Assembly (NCBI GenBank): GCA_021234155.1
Contig: JAJEKV010000047.1
Span: 10,252,081-10,316,080, forward strand
Direction of reading: 5' to 3'
Source: Isoetes taiwanensis
Taxonomy: Eukaryota > Streptophyta > Lycopodiopsida > Isoetales > Isoetaceae
Length of the DNA stretch: 64,000 nt
The position numbers were made by a program, and so were the translations under genes. A model generated the notes under the pieces. The model saw only the letters and a list, made by a program, of their open reading frames with translations, searched no databases and was not told where the DNA came from. Each line of letters starts with the position of its first letter. The first letter of the stretch is position 1. Of this stretch, positions 11,028-23,939 are shown in pieces.

Positions 11028-12260
11028 CTAATTGACTTCAGGAGATGATGATGATGGAATTTTAACGTCTAGGGGAAGCGGAAGCAAACGGGATCTTACA
11101 ACACCCTTGTAAAATGCACGGGTACGAAGGGTAAGGAGGGTACTCATGGCAGAACCAAGCAGGCAGGCTGAGGCCATGACGAAGAAGGTAGTCCGATAAC
11201 AATGCGACCCAAAGCAGTGGTCAAGCTTGTGGGCAGCAACCGGCACGTGGCGGTCATACAGGAACCCAGCGAGTCTAACAGAGAGGAAGTAAGTGCCCAG
11301 AGCGCGGGCAACGCAGGTAATGTTCTGGAGGGTAGCGTAGTTTTTGAGGCCAAAGATTTCAGCTATGGTGGTGTAAACGACGGCCCACAGAGCCCCGTAT
11401 GGAAGACCCACCAAGACGGAGCCAAGGAACAGAGCCCCCGGAACGGCTATGCCCAGCACCAGGTTTCCCACTGCCTGGATTCCGAGCACCACTGCCAACA
11501 AGAGCGGCCTCGGTACTCCCTTTTTTTTAAGCAGATGATCTGCCACGTAGCCGCACCCTACCCCTCCCAGGAAATCCCAAATGCTCAGCAGTGCCACGAA
11601 CGTGTTTGTGTGCAGATCCGAGTAGCCCAGTGCTATCCCAATCTGTTTCAGATTGTTGTATACTGTAAGCGCTGATCCTACCCCGCATGTGGTCGCGATG
11701 AAAATGAGGAGCATGTCCAGGCTTTTGATCGCCTGAAGCACGGTAAAATCGTCGCCGTAGCTGGGGATTTTGTTGGTGGGAGTTGGGTCTGGACTTTTCG
11801 GGGCATCAATTTGAGACTGGGTCATTGATGCTGCAATTTGAAGCTGCAATTCCTCCGCTGGAGATTCGAAGGTATGCGGGAAGATGAGTACAGGGATAGG
11901 GAGCAGCAGAAGCAGAACCATGGCAGCGAATAAAATCTTCATCGCATTGCTTGACAAGGTGGTGACATGCTGGGCCACAATGACCAGCATCAGATACCCA
12001 GCAAGCAGCAGCACGGCCAGCAGCAGCTTATACATAATTCTGGTATCGTTCGAGCGCCCCCGATTTGGCAGAGGCAATTCTCGAATGAGGAACACGAACA
12101 GAAGCTGGAGCCCCGAAGGGAAGCATCCCAGCAGCAGAATAAACGAACCCGGCCTCTTGTAAAACCACGTCTGGAATCCCAGCGTGAAGCAGGCCGCGCT
12201 CAGAACCTGGGTGCTGTCCAACAGGCTGATGATCATGCTCTGATTGCTCGGAAAATTGTT
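11028..12260 (-). CDS. Nodulin-like MFS transporter (NFD4-type), 3' part of a split gene
   Basis: This is the C-terminal three quarters of a membrane transporter. The reading frame continues from codons at 17037-17437 once the 4.8-kb insertion and one copy of the TTGTT duplication are removed; together they give 542 codons, close to the usual 550-600 of plant Nodulin-like/MFS proteins. It encodes several hydrophobic helices (LLLAVLLLAGYLMLVIVA, LLFAAMVLLLLLPIPVLIF), a hydrophilic central loop, then the conserved second half: LDMLLIFIATTCGVGS, TVYNNLKQIGIALGY, FVALLSIWDFLGGVG and GLPYGALWAVVYTTIAEIFGL. It ends at TAA after a serine-rich tail. No frameshift was seen. The probable role is a plasma- or endomembrane solute carrier; the substrate is unknown. 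Confidence 0.9.
   Translation of the reverse strand, partial: NNFPSNQSMIISLLDSTQVLSAACFTLGFQTWFYKRPGSFILLLGCFPSGLQLLFVFLIRELPLPNRGRSNDTRIMYKLLLAVLLLAGYLMLVIVAQHVTTLSSNAMKILFAAMVLLLLLPIPVLIFPHTFESPAEELQLQIAASMTQSQIDAPKSPDPTPTNKIPSYGDDFTVLQAIKSLDMLLIFIATTCGVGSALTVYNNLKQIGIALGYSDLHTNTFVALLSIWDFLGGVGCGYVADHLLKKKGVPRPLLLAVVLGIQAVGNLVLGIAVPGALFLGSVLVGLPYGALWAVVYTTIAEIFGLKNYATLQNITCVARALGTYFLSVRLAGFLYDRHVPVAAHKLDHCFGSHCYRTTFFVMASACLLGSAMSTLLTLRTRAFYKGVVRSRLLPLPLDVKIPSSSSPEVN
12256..12260. repeat. Target-site duplication TTGTT (left)
   Basis: It matches TTGTT at 17037-17041 exactly, directly outside the two LTRs. Confidence 0.93.
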
Positions 12261-12457
12261 TGTTGAAACTAAGCAAAAATATACAAAAGACGAGAACAAA
12301 GGATGTAATCCCAAAGACTCAAACGATGTATTGAATATGAACACTTATATAAGTACATAGAAAAAGGCATGCCTTTAGGCATGTCTAAATATGGAAAAGG
12401 CATGTCTAAACTTGGAAGAGCTAAGTATAGATGAGAGCCCAACGTGGCATCTCAACA
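12261..12457 (-). repeat. 3' LTR of the LARD-like element
   Basis: 197 bp, with plus-strand ends TGTTGAAACT...CATCTCAACA. It carries internal direct repeats of GGCATGTCTAAA and a TATATAAG-like box (plus strand ACTTATATAAGT, itself palindromic). Confidence 0.95.
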
Positions 12458-12466
12458 CCCCCCCTG
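12458..12466 (-). other. Polypurine tract of the LARD-like element
   Basis: On the minus strand GCAGGGGGGG directly precedes the 3' LTR, the expected plus-strand DNA primer position. Confidence 0.75.
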
Positions 12467-12584
12467 CAACGTTGGCCTCTCAATAAAAGAGAACCAACAA
12501 TACAATATAAAATGTCATATACAATTACTCAGAAGGTGACCAAGGATGCACACACCAAACATCCCCCCTTGCAGCCTTAGTCAT

Positions 12585-12635
12585 GTGCCCGGGTTAAAAA
12601 ACCTTTTGTGGGAAGCAAAAGGAAAAACCGTGGCA
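12585..12635 (-). repeat. Motif shared with the LINE 3' region
   Basis: CCCGGGTTAAAAAACC followed by AAAAACCGTGGCA closely resembles 24010-24062. It is probably a conserved retroelement segment exchanged between, or captured by, different elements. Confidence 0.5.
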
Positions 12636-15600
12636 CCCTTCAAAATTAAGCTTGAAATACTTTGCTTCAAAATTTCAAATGCTTTGCTCCAAGTACTTCG
12701 CTTTTTAGTTATAAACTCCAAATAATTTGCTCCAAATACTCTATTTCTAAGCTGTTGCTCCAAATACTTTACGTTTGAATTGTAAACTCCAAGTACTCTG
12801 CTCCAATTGAACTAAGATACTTCCTCCAAGTCTATATTTGCGCAGCTTCAGCCAAGTCACAATGACATTATAACCTATTCAATTTGTACTTATACATATA
12901 GAAGAATACACACATCAATAAAATTAATATGTTGTAAGTATAGATCAATTGATGACGAATGATCCACGTAAAATATCGAATAATCGGATTTTATTTTATA
13001 CATAAATAGCTTTCAGGGATCTAAGACGCCCCTTGCATCTCAACGAGAACGTCCAACTGCATCTGAAAGAGTGAATAATTAGGTAACAATATAAAACAAC
13101 AGTAATATGACAGTCGAATATACCTCAATGCTTCTGTATAAGACTTGAATCATAAGCAAATGCTATTATATTAAATTTGAAGATCAAATATGTTGAAATG
13201 TAACAATCATAATATCCAAGCAGCATTCTCTTCATTAAGATAAACCACTAACATTTGTAAGCAACACCATAGATTCTGTAGCGCCTAAAAAGACAAAATA
13301 GATAAACAGAAAAAGACATTACATATAAAATTTGAATTGTCAGAAATATGACACTATTAATACCAATATAACACCAACATAACACCGATGTTAAATACGA
13401 ATATGACACAAGAATACTATAATATATTTAATCCAAACCACACCACTATTGTTGAATACAAATAGAACACAATTATGCTAAAATTTTCAAAACGTAGACT
13501 AAAACAATGTTATATGGCTGAAAAGATTCCTGAAAGAGCGCTCCAATGAAGACAAAACAGATTTCGAATCAAAAAAGTAGGACAAAAAGCATCTTGCTAG
13601 ATTAAGACAACACCGTCTATCACTTCGGATCATATATTTGAGAAAGCTGTGATGAGCAACCACAGTCATCACACCATCAACAATGCCATTGCATAAGACT
13701 ATATAATAACTGATACTATACCATTATAAACACCATCTGCAACACTATTATAACACCTTCAGAAACCATATCACAATACCAATACCAATATAAACACTTA
13801 CCATTATAAACACGTCCTTGAACACCCTCACAAACACGATTATAAACACAATCGCAGTACCAATATAAAACCTGTAACGTAACTATTAACAATAACTCTA
13901 ATAATATTTTAAATATGATCTCAAATTTACCCTCTCCAATACTGTTACAATTAAAAGCACCTCCAACACTGTTACCGTTAAAGGTACCTCCAACACGGTT
14001 ACCATTAAAAGGCACCTCCAACATACCATTATAACCTTCTCCAACATCATTATAACATCTTTTGCAACTTCAACATGATTATAAATATCATCTCAAATTT
14101 ATAGATACTCTTATCATTATAAACACCTTCTCCAACATTATTAGAACAACTTTTGCAACACCACTATAAAATCATCTTCAACAAAATCGTGAACATTGTT
14201 TCTTATTAGCACCATTATCAAACACTGCTGTAAGCACTATTATCTCTTTTGAACAATAAACTCACCATAAACATCATCAACACCACCGGTTCATATAACA
14301 ATAACAATATCCACCATCAGAAACACCACCATCACCAATAAAAACAACGTTTCCAATATTATCATAGCACAATAACCACTGAATACCATTTCCAATACTA
14401 ACATGCTTTTACCATATGTTGTGTAGCATAAAAACCACATCACCACCACTGTCACTAAAACTTACCACCATAACGCTACACCATAATAGTACCAGTACCA
14501 CAATTGACACCAAACTGGGCAGCAAACTTTCTCTTCTCCTCAATGCCACATTAATATCAACACTTCGCCACGATCACGAATATAAAAAATTAGCACCAAA
14601 CAATCTGTTTTCGTCATAAAAGTATATATATATGATTATAACTACCACAACTAGTTTTACTATATTATAACTACTATATTCACATGTGGCCAACAAATGA
14701 CATACTACACAAAAGAAACGACCAATGCTTCTAAATGGCCAACCATTGAGATACTAATACAATTATCATGTGTGCAACCATATTTAATAACACTAATAAA
14801 ACTTTGTCTTAACCAAGAAAATTTAAACAATACTTGAACCACATGAAAACCTGAATCTGCATAAATCAAAATATTATCATAAACGCGAACCATACCATAA
14901 CTATGCTCAATGCCTTCTATATATATCAGAAGCATAACCATAATCGTGACCAAGAATGCGCTCTCAAGACCTTATAGATGCTTCACAACCTCGAATATAT
15001 CATAACATTCAGATACTTCTTATCACATAACTCACCAATTCACCACCACACAACTGACTGGATTACCCAATGCACATAAAAGTAAGTACTATTATCAACA
15101 CATTAATTAAAGCACATAACATATTGATATTACACACAATATCCTTGACAATTCTCATACTTTTCATAATGCAACTACATATAAACGCACACTATAATTA
15201 TCAAGCATACACTATATCTCTATTTTTGTTTCTAACCGCTTTTTGTTTTTAAACACAAACATAAACAACATATATACAAAAAATAAACCTCAACTTCAAT
15301 ATTTGCCTTAAATTTATTTTAGCAAATCTTGATCATACATTAGATGACATGATCATAACAAGCATTTTGAAGGAATTTATTTTTGAAGAAAAACCTTTTC
15401 CATGCAAATCGGACAACCATACAAACTATAAACATGTGCAATAGTCTTATCAACATAATATGGACATTACTAACAAAAAGAACATAAACCGCCATTATCA
15501 TATTATTGCAATCTTCACATCATATAATACACTACGACACTTCTCACATCCGCTCTAAGTATCAATATGTCAACACAGAATGTCTATAACTATAATACTT

Positions 15601-15790
15601 CATTTAGATATACATGGACAACTACTATACCTGAAATAGATAATTCATGCAAAATTTCTTTTACCTCTTATGAGCTTCATTTTCAACATATAACTCCCGA
15701 TCTGCAACTCATTAAGAAAGATATTAGTCCACACACTCATCATGTATTTCATATCCAGTATAGAAATTACAATCACTTTTGACTCCTACT

Positions 15791-15830
<40 letters not shown>
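15791..15830. repeat. (ATTT)n microsatellite
   Basis: About ten copies of TATT/ATTT lie inside the LARD-like element. Confidence 0.95.
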
Positions 15831-15833
<3 letters not shown>

Positions 15834-16827
15834 TATACAAATTATCTCAATATCATATATGTTATCAACTATATTATTCAGCTCTTATTCACTACTCTTT
15901 CACTTAGCTTTAATAATATCTACATCCAGTTATTTAAACAGTACTTTCAGACTCCTTTTTAATAATTCCTTTGTGTCCTCAACCCGTTATATTCTCACAT
16001 TGAGTAGTTTAAGAAATAAAAATACAAAAGCAAGAGTTATAGAATCCCCAGTTTATTCGAATCGAGAGCAAAGAGATTTTCTTCTCAAACTTCATCGTTT
16101 AACTCTTAATAATTTAAGGAATAAATACATATCCAACATATCTTGATTATATCCATCCATCGTTCTTATGTAATTTATACTTCTTGCTCAACAACCTAGC
16201 CAGCAGAATAAAAACTCTCACACAAAATCCTTCAAAGCTATCTATAATAGTCGTATCAATCATTCTAAGTTTATTTTGTATCTAAAGATTATAACTATCA
16301 TCAAAAGCAAATCAACAAGAATGCTACCTTTTAATTGAACAAACCGAACAAACCAAACACTTACCGGAACATTAACCATTTTGTTGCCACAGTAATAAAA
16401 TAGGGTTAGCGACGCAAATTGCAATAACTCAAAACATATATATTATTTTCTGTTGATTTTTATTACTTCTAAAGTAAACTTATTACCTTTTTATCATACC
16501 TTTAATCGTCTTAATCTAAGTAACATGTAGAGCAAAATGGTATGCGAAAGTTCACCTTTTCCTTACAGACTTCAAACAGGGTCAGTCACTAAAAATTCAA
16601 TAACTCACAAACCACTTATCCTTTTTCACTGATTTTTCTTGCAGCTTAAACTAGACACAAAGATCTTTCCAATAAGCTTTTAATCGCACCAATCCGATGT
16701 ATATTAAGAGAGATACGCCCTTTCAAAGTCGGCCTTTTTTCTTTTTTCTCTTGCTCTGCAGCTGCGACTTCCTACTTTTACTTTTGTATCAACATAAAAG
16801 TAATTCTTATGGACTGCAATGAAGCTA

Positions 16828-16839
16828 GCTCTGATACCA
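16828..16839 (-). other. Primer-binding site, tRNA-iMet
   Basis: The minus strand reads TGGTATCAGAGC, the complement of the 3' end of plant initiator tRNA-Met, directly next to the 5' LTR. Confidence 0.93.
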
Positions 16840-17036
16840 TGTTGAAACTAAGCAAAAATATACAAAAGACGAGAACAAAGGATGTAATCCCAAAGACTCA
16901 AACGATGTATTGAATATGAACACTTATATAAGTACATAGAAAAAGGCATGCCTTTAGGCATGTCTAAATATGGAAAAGGCATGTCTAAACTTGGAAGAGC
17001 TAAGTATAGATGAGAGCCCAACGTGGCATCTCAACA
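16840..17036 (-). repeat. 5' LTR of the LARD-like element
   Basis: 197 bp. It shows no difference by eye from the copy at 12261-12457. Confidence 0.95.
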
Positions 17037-17437
17037 TTGTTGGCGCATACTACCAGCACTGCAGTGCTCGTAAATGCAACAGACGCGCCCACTATGCAGA
17101 TGTACAAGCATAGCTGCCACTCTTGCGCATCCGGAATTCTATGCGTCACCGAAAGCCATATCATTGTATACCCAACAAAATTGAGCGCCGATCCAATGAA
17201 TAGCACCATCCCAGAGCCTGAAAAACTGTATACCAGCCCTGACACTATCCCTGCTGCAGTTCCCAGCTCTTTGAAAAAACTCATTGTGTTTATCTGCTCC
17301 TGGTTGTAGTTGAACGAGGTTTTTATGTACTCTGAAAACAGACTGAACGTGTTCAGTGAACCGCCTGACGAGAACATCACGTAGAAGCTGGCTAATGCTA
17401 CTATCCATCTGCTGCTTGCAATGCTTCCCAGATTCAT
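17037..17437 (-). CDS. Nodulin-like MFS transporter (NFD4-type), 5' part of a split gene
   Basis: It starts at the ATG at 17437. The N-terminus RWIVALASFYVMFSSGG, YNQEQINTMSFFKELG, GMVLFIGSALNFVGY and the following helix are hallmarks of the Nodulin-like domain (YNQEQ, ALNFVGY). The frame runs to VLVVCANN, where the LTR element cuts it; the next codons continue at 12260. The insertion point lies in the fourth or fifth membrane helix region. The interrupted transcript would end in element sequence after a few foreign codons, so this allele should not make the full protein unless the element is spliced out. Confidence 0.92.
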
Positions 17438-17441
17438 TCTA

Positions 17442-18890
17442 ACTTATTAGCTCGCTTTTTCAAACAAAAAAAAAAAACTTAGCGAACTTTCTTTTTGCAA
17501 TTTTGTGTCCTTTGATTGCCTTACTGACTGATGTTTGCTGAAACTTTTGTGGCGATTTTGCTTGTCTACATGCACCCTGCTGTTGTAGATAAGTAATGCC
17601 CTAGCATACATATGTTAGTACCATATGATTAGCTGTGGCTTCGGAAATGGAAATTGCATCTCTTGTAGGATCTGATTGATGTTGCTTGCCTTTATCCATA
17701 CATCGTCACACGAATCTAATTTAGTGATTTTTTATAATATCATGGTCCCTACTGAATATACTGATTTACAACAACTATTTTCTCCACTGAAACTTAGTTT
17801 AGTTATTTAAGTAACTTTTTGCTCCACTAAAGCTCGAAATTTTTCTGCATATTTATATAAATGAAACCAACATACAAAAGACATATATCATAAGCACTGT
17901 AATGTTTGACACTCTCCTCCTGTAGATTCTGCTACCACCGATAAATCCTGTTATTTTACAATTCTAATAAAATGCCAACTATGGTGAGCATCTCATGCCC
18001 TTTGTTTTAATATTAATTGTAACATATATGATTGCTATCTTTCAGCATCGAGGCATCAATCTCGAGTGTTGTCGGTTTGTAAGAAATAATCCCCACCCAT
18101 AAAGTTTTAGTAAACTAATGGCAGCATTCCATATATTTTTATTACATCTAAAGTAAAGTAGATATATCAAACACACAAAACATGTGACGAAAACAAAAAG
18201 TAGAAATATTGAACACACAAAACACATGTGGAGAAAAAAAAAAAGCAACACTTGACAAAGCATTTCATCTTAATGTTTAAATTACACATCACTATTAAAT
18301 GTGCCCTTTTACATACTACTTCAAATGCATGTAACTTGTCAGAACTAAGCGGAACTAACGTTATTAGACTCAGCTCATCGAGAGCTTTCCAAAGAGTCGT
18401 GTTGGCATCGTTATGGTGAGACATCGTGCCATTGAGTTCAAGAGAATCTTAAGGAGTCTGAAGAGACTCCCACATATAAAAGAATCTTAGAGAATCTTTC
18501 AAAGAATTTACGGAAATTTGAAAAACTTCCATGGAAACTTAGATATATCTAGAAACTTCACAGAATATTAGAGAATCTTTGGGATCTTGAGGAATCCAAT
18601 AGAATTAGTGGAATACTAAAAATCTTCATAGGCTTTGAGCACCAGGTAGAGCGAATACAATTGAAACCAGAGTGAGTTGGTAAGGAGAGATGTTTGTTGT
18701 ACAGTAAATGTTAACATAAATTAGCCCACCTTATGCTTAGATTCAAATCCCATATACGAAGAAAAAGATTAGTAATCAAAAGTAGGAATCCATCATGTGA
18801 GCACAAGAAGATGCTGCTGGCACACAAGTTTGAAATTAAAATTCTTTGAATATGTAAGAGAAATTGTGGTATAATCCTTTATTATAAAGT
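17442..18890. other. Upstream region of the split MFS gene, no gene recognised
   Basis: This is presumably the promoter of the minus-strand transporter. A 50-codon coding-like piece (MSHHNDANTTLWKALDEL, 18424 downward) has no family I can name. A run of AGAATCTTnGAGAATCTT-like short repeats occupies 18440-18620. Confidence 0.4.
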
Positions 18891-18959
18891 TTTAGTGTAT
18901 GTCGTGCATAAAACCCTAAAACTTTGGACGGCCCAGATTTCACTTAAAATTTTGGATTT

Positions 18960-19800
18960 CTTTGCAGACCATCGAACCCTATACCGCCTTGAGCCACGGG
19001 GACGTCCAAATCAAGCATTGCCGAGGACAAAAAGGGAGATCTTGAAGACAACAGTAAAAAGAGCAAGAACTCTGTATCGATTGCAGGGGCAGATTCAGAT
19101 ATCTTTGATGCCGAATCTCTGGACTCAGGGAATGCCGCACTTCCATCAGAAAAATCGTTTCTGAGCATTAAGCAGAGCCGTTCCATGGGCAGGTGATTTC
19201 AGCATGTTATTCAGCAGGCTCATTGGAGCAAGGATGGTTGGGGCAGCCGAATCCAGCAGGTAACATACAGCGGTTGGATACACAGGAAAAAAGGGACTCT
19301 GCAGGCAACGTGGGCATTCCAGAGGTAATGGATTCTGCTGCAATCATGGCTTCATTTGGGCCATAGCAATGGGGAATCTGAAATAGGAATTGCTGGAGAC
19401 TATGCAGTGCACGATGCAAGCTGCTTTAAAATTTGATGTGGATTCTCTTATTCAAGATTTGAAACAATCTTTCTTGGAACAAATGAAAATAGAGTTAGAA
19501 AGCTTCAAACAACAGATATGGGCTGAATTCTATGAGTTTAAAGAGCAGATGTGCTTTAAAACAAATACTCTTAAAGCTGCAATGGAACTGAAGCTTCTAA
19601 AAGATGCATAAATTCGTATTGCAGAATTATGGAGTGCTGGCTCTGCTAACTCTCCCAAATATTTCAAATAGTACGATGCAGGATTTGTAACTGAGAGTAG
19701 TTCTAGCTCGAGAATTAAGTTCAGGTTTGTATATAAGCACCTATTTATATTATATAAACCTAAGAAGGGCAGGGATGATTCTTCTGGTGTCATAGGCCAT
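18960..19800 (+). pseudogene. Decayed coding sequence with a coiled-coil segment, family unknown
   Basis: A plus frame at about 18980-19195 reads TSKSSIAEDKKGDLEDNSKK then DSDIFDAESLDSGNAAL, of ordinary protein-like composition, but has an upstream stop and a frame break. After more frame changes (GNVGIPEVMDSAAIMASFGP near 19300-19365) a 73-codon frame at 19390-19611 encodes a helical, charged, coiled-coil-like stretch (ESFKQQIWAEFYEFKEQM). These may be parts of one old gene or of a retroelement gag. I cannot assign a function. Confidence 0.3.
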
Positions 19801-20683
19801 GAGCTTTATTATACAAAGAAGTTTAGGTCTAAGAAGCAATTGAAAAATCCAAGAAGCATCTCCAAAAAACTGCAGTATATATTTGCATTGAATTTTATTT
19901 GAGTCGGGCTTTTTTTAAACTCTTCAGGTTGCAGACCATAGGTGGAGACTGCACTTGCCTTTCCGACCATAAGTGGAGAAGAAGGGAAAGACACCTTTGT
20001 CAATGCTATGGGCCCTTTTAGAGGTATGTGTGTTTTTGCATACATGGCATTTCTGAATATTAGATTGAAGCATGCAATCACTATGAAATGCAATCACCAT
20101 TGTAGGATCAGTTCAACCAACGTTCTTCAGTTCCTTTATATGTTGTTATTAGCTATTTCAACTCCTCCAACATGAGCACAATGGAAATTTATCATAGGAA
20201 ACTTCCGAGCTAAAAAAGGGGTGGAGTTGTTTGATTTAACAATGAGTATTATTTTAGGATGTTTATATAGCAAATAATTGGTGAACGATCTGGACGTGAG
20301 AGAAGCATTATATACAAGGCCTGTATGCGAGTGACAGGTACAAGTCTTTCATTCTTAGTCAATAATAAATGTGGCATCAGCTTCTCCATTTGTATTTTTC
20401 AGGAACATGAGATTAGATGCTGGTATATTTGTACAAATCAACTTAAATACCATCATGATGCTGCCTTTGCATCAAATTCGCCATGATAATAGCTACCGCG
20501 CTCTGATTACTGCTGCTGCATAATTTCAAAGCAATGGCGCGCACACATAATTATGGTATCAACAAGCAGGCGTGAATGCAATTGTGTAGAAGAGGATGAA
20601 AACAATCTCTTCATATCAACTCATTTTCTAGCTGTTGCATAAGCTTAAGGCCTTGAGGCATGGATATCAAGCAGGAGCGATTG

Positions 20684-20895
20684 CTGTTGTTCAGTGTTTT
20701 TGGGTTATATTTCTCATCACATGACAGTACTTATATGGTGAAACACTTTTGGGAACTGCTTGCCTCACCCAAAATTGCCATGATTATGGTTGTTGTTCAG
20801 TGTTTTTGCGTTATATTTCTCATCACATGACAATACTTATATTATGGTGAAACACTTTTGGGAACTGCTTGCCTCACCCAAAAATTGCCATGATT
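20684..20895. repeat. Tandem duplication, period about 107 bp
   Basis: Two copies of a unit from TTGTTCAGTGTTTTT to CAAAATTGCCATGATT differ by a few substitutions and small indels. No coding content. Confidence 0.93.
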
Positions 20896-21224
20896 TTATC
20901 TTTAAGGATTTTAGGCTACCTTTAAAGTGGACTTATGTCACATAAATGTTCATCCATAGAAAAACATATAGGAAGACAATGACAAAATGCGCTTCATGTA
21001 ATGTTAAATCTATAAGTTGTCAAAGTTATAAAATAATTTTTGCTGGTGCTAAGTCCTTTGAATTTCTACTCAAGCTAAAATGAGCACACTTTTTAAACCT
21101 CTCTTTTAACAATTTATTAGATACAATTAACATCATATATATCAACATTGTTTCTATCTTAAAAAAAGGGGGGCAAGGGACAACAGATATGATGTTGAGA
21201 GAGCTCTACGGACCACATCGCAGA

Positions 21225-21350
21225 GTGAATGAAAGTATTATACCAAGGAGCACTACTCATAGGTGCATCACACATCATAGAGTGAATGAAGGTATATAAC
21301 AAGGAGCACTATGAAGGTATATACCAAGGAGCACTACTCAAGAATAGGAG
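21225..21350. repeat. Short tandem repeats around TACCAAGGAGCACTA
   Basis: Three copies of (G)TATATACCAAGGAGCACTA-type units and two of CATAGAGTGAATGAA-type units occur close together. Confidence 0.75.
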
Positions 21351-23909
21351 GTTAAGTCCAAATGCTATTTAAAAGAGATCCTACGCAGGTAAAGTAGCCC
21401 CTTAGTTCCTATAGATCTCTTATAATTTGCAAATATATATGAACAACATAAATTCGAGGTTCACTCCAAATATTGTCAAGATGCTCTAGCTTTGCAATGT
21501 GTATGAACAATATAAACTCAAGCATGGAGTTCTTGGTATTATTTACTAGGTTCCCAACATATGCCCAGCAATGCTGGGCACTATTACTAGTATTTAATAT
21601 GGGTGTATGGGTTTGGTTGTTTTGGTATGTAAAGTGATCAATTATAACTTCGATACTTGGTAAGGTAGAATATGTCTCCTTTATGTGGTCCAACAAGATG
21701 AATTATAAGCTTGTCTATTTGTGTTGGAATATAAAGCTGAACAATTGCCTTGATGGTTGATTTATATCATATGAAGCCAACTAATGTCTTGCTAAGTGCT
21801 TCAAAATGACGACGCTTGAACATAAGATCAAAATCATTCGATAATGCACCCTTTAATATATGAACACATATTATTTTAAACCAAAATGCTTAGATGTTTC
21901 TTTACCAATTGCTATTAAAATTCTCTACATCTAGTGTCTAGTTGGGCATATGGGATGCACATATTCGTGTAGGCACCACCATGGCCTTTGTAGGTGTAAG
22001 TTGTAGTTGCGTGGATGAGGTTTATAATTGAATATTAGTAAAATGCCCACCTATGGCGGTTTTGTTCTTTCAAAAAACAAAGTTTATTACTTCATTTCTT
22101 CTATACTTTTTGCTTTTATGGTGATACATATCTTCCTTTCTTTCCGTGCCTATATTGCCAACTACATGCTAAAGTTGTAAGGTTTTGAGAACAAGAAAAG
22201 CTTGATACACAAATAAAATATATAATGACAATGCGATTAAGATATATATACTCTTGTTACATTGATTCCAGTGTCTCTTATCTTGACTGGCGGCATTCTT
22301 CTGCCTGTTCTCAACCTGGTGCCACATTTTGGCAGCAGAGAAGAGCTATGCATATAATTTGCACCTTTGGCTAACATTTGATTAATACACGTGTGTATGA
22401 GCTAAACAAGCAACAAGTTTGAAGACTTTCATCTTTGAAGACTCCAAGAAGACACCTATGATGAAGAACCAAGGGAGGACACCCATTGAACATCATACAA
22501 GTATGGCAACGAGGTTGAGATTCAAGCAAGAAGAATTGGGCTTAAATTTGAAGACCCTTTTGCTAGAGTTTGGAAGACCTCTCAAGATTCATTGGTATGT
22601 GGCTAGATCCAAGTTAATTTGGCATGAATTCCATTCTCCAAGGTTTCTTTCATGTTCCTACCATCTTGATCCTATTCATGAAATACCCCTCATACTTCCT
22701 ATTTCCATGCTCCATCACCATTTTCCCTAGCCAAAAGTTGGCAAAAGTCTCTTTTCTAGTCAAAGCACATCACACACCCATTATTCATCCATTATCTTGA
22801 GAAAATGCAAAAACTCCACCAAATTTGGCTATTCCTAAGGTCTAAGACCATTTTCTCTCTCTAAAAACATCTCTTTAGAGAAGTGCACATTTTCTCCAAA
22901 CAATTGTGAAAAAAGCAAATTTGCCAAGTTGTTTCACAAAGCTCTAATGTGTATGTCCAAAAGTGCCAAATATTATGCCAAACATCCACATCGTCTTCAA
23001 AATGTCAAATGTCATCCACATCATCACCCAAGTACATCCACATCACCATACACGTGTCATCCACCTCATCACCACATCACATAAAGTTTTGACAAGAAAA
23101 AAGACATTTTGCCACCTTGCTTGCCACATCATCACCTCATTGTGCCATGTTATCACCCATTTGCCACATCACTCCATAAACTTGCCACCTCATCAAAATT
23201 AGTCTCATTCTTAGCCAAAAATCAAGATGCTCTTTTTTGCAAAAAGATTCTCCTATCTTGTAGAGCATCAAAAAAGAATTTTTGAAAAAGACCTTGTTAT
23301 GACCTCCATATTTCATTTCTTGGGAACCGTGCTAAATTAAAGAAAAAAAAATTCCTATCTACCCCCACTGGCCTAGTCACTCTTTCCCTAATCACCTCCT
23401 GCCACGTGGTACCCCCGGCATGTGAGGTGGCAACCTGCCATTACCCACATGGAGGCAGAACATAAGTTCAACATAAAAATTGAATTATTGTAATTATACC
23501 TTAGTCTTCTTTGTTGAAATATATCAACCATTTCTTCAAGAAACCTAAAATCAGTTGCAAAAAGAGATCCGGCTTTTCGTCCTTATATGGAGGCTTAATC
23601 ATTGCCATTTTGTCCGGAATCTGGATTAGACCTCGTACTCACTAAGAAAACCAAATCTAAGCAAAAAGATAGAAGAATGTACCGGATTAGCCAAGAATTC
23701 AACAAAAAGGGGATTTTGAAAAAGGGGATTATATAGAGAATTTGAAGGGACACTTTGAATAGTCCAAAGTCTGGAGTATGAATAAGATAGGTGCCCAATG
23801 AACATGTCACCAGGGAGAATGTGCTCTAGATTTGGTATCATGTGTGTATCACATGGAGTATCTCCGCGTTGGTATATGCGTACTAGGACCATTTAATGGT
23901 AAAATATAA
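21351..23909. other. Intergenic, low-complexity patches
   Basis: No gene recognised. 22419-22730 is a 103-codon open plus frame without known features. 22960-23215 is built of CACATCATCACC/CCACATC-type imperfect repeats, a purine-poor patch on the plus strand. Confidence 0.4.
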
Positions 23910-23916
23910 CAAGAAA

Positions 23917-23939
23917 AGGAAGGAAGGAAGGAAGGAAGG
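23917..23939. repeat. (GGAA)n microsatellite at the LINE 3' end
   Basis: AAGG repeated about six times on the plus strand, at the position of a LINE tail. Confidence 0.85.

Larger units (their letters stand above)
12261..17036 (-). mobile_element. Young non-autonomous LTR retrotransposon (LARD-like), 4,776 bp
   Basis: Two 197-bp LTRs (TG...CA) flank about 4.4 kb. An initiator-tRNA-Met primer-binding site (TGGTATCAGAGC on the minus strand) directly abuts the right LTR and a G-run polypurine tract abuts the left one, so it is transcribed right to left. By eye the LTRs are identical, so insertion was recent. The interior has no gag, protease, RT, RNase H or integrase; reading frames are short and low-complexity. 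It must use proteins from an autonomous relative. The insertion lies inside a Nodulin-like MFS gene in the same orientation. Confidence 0.93.
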
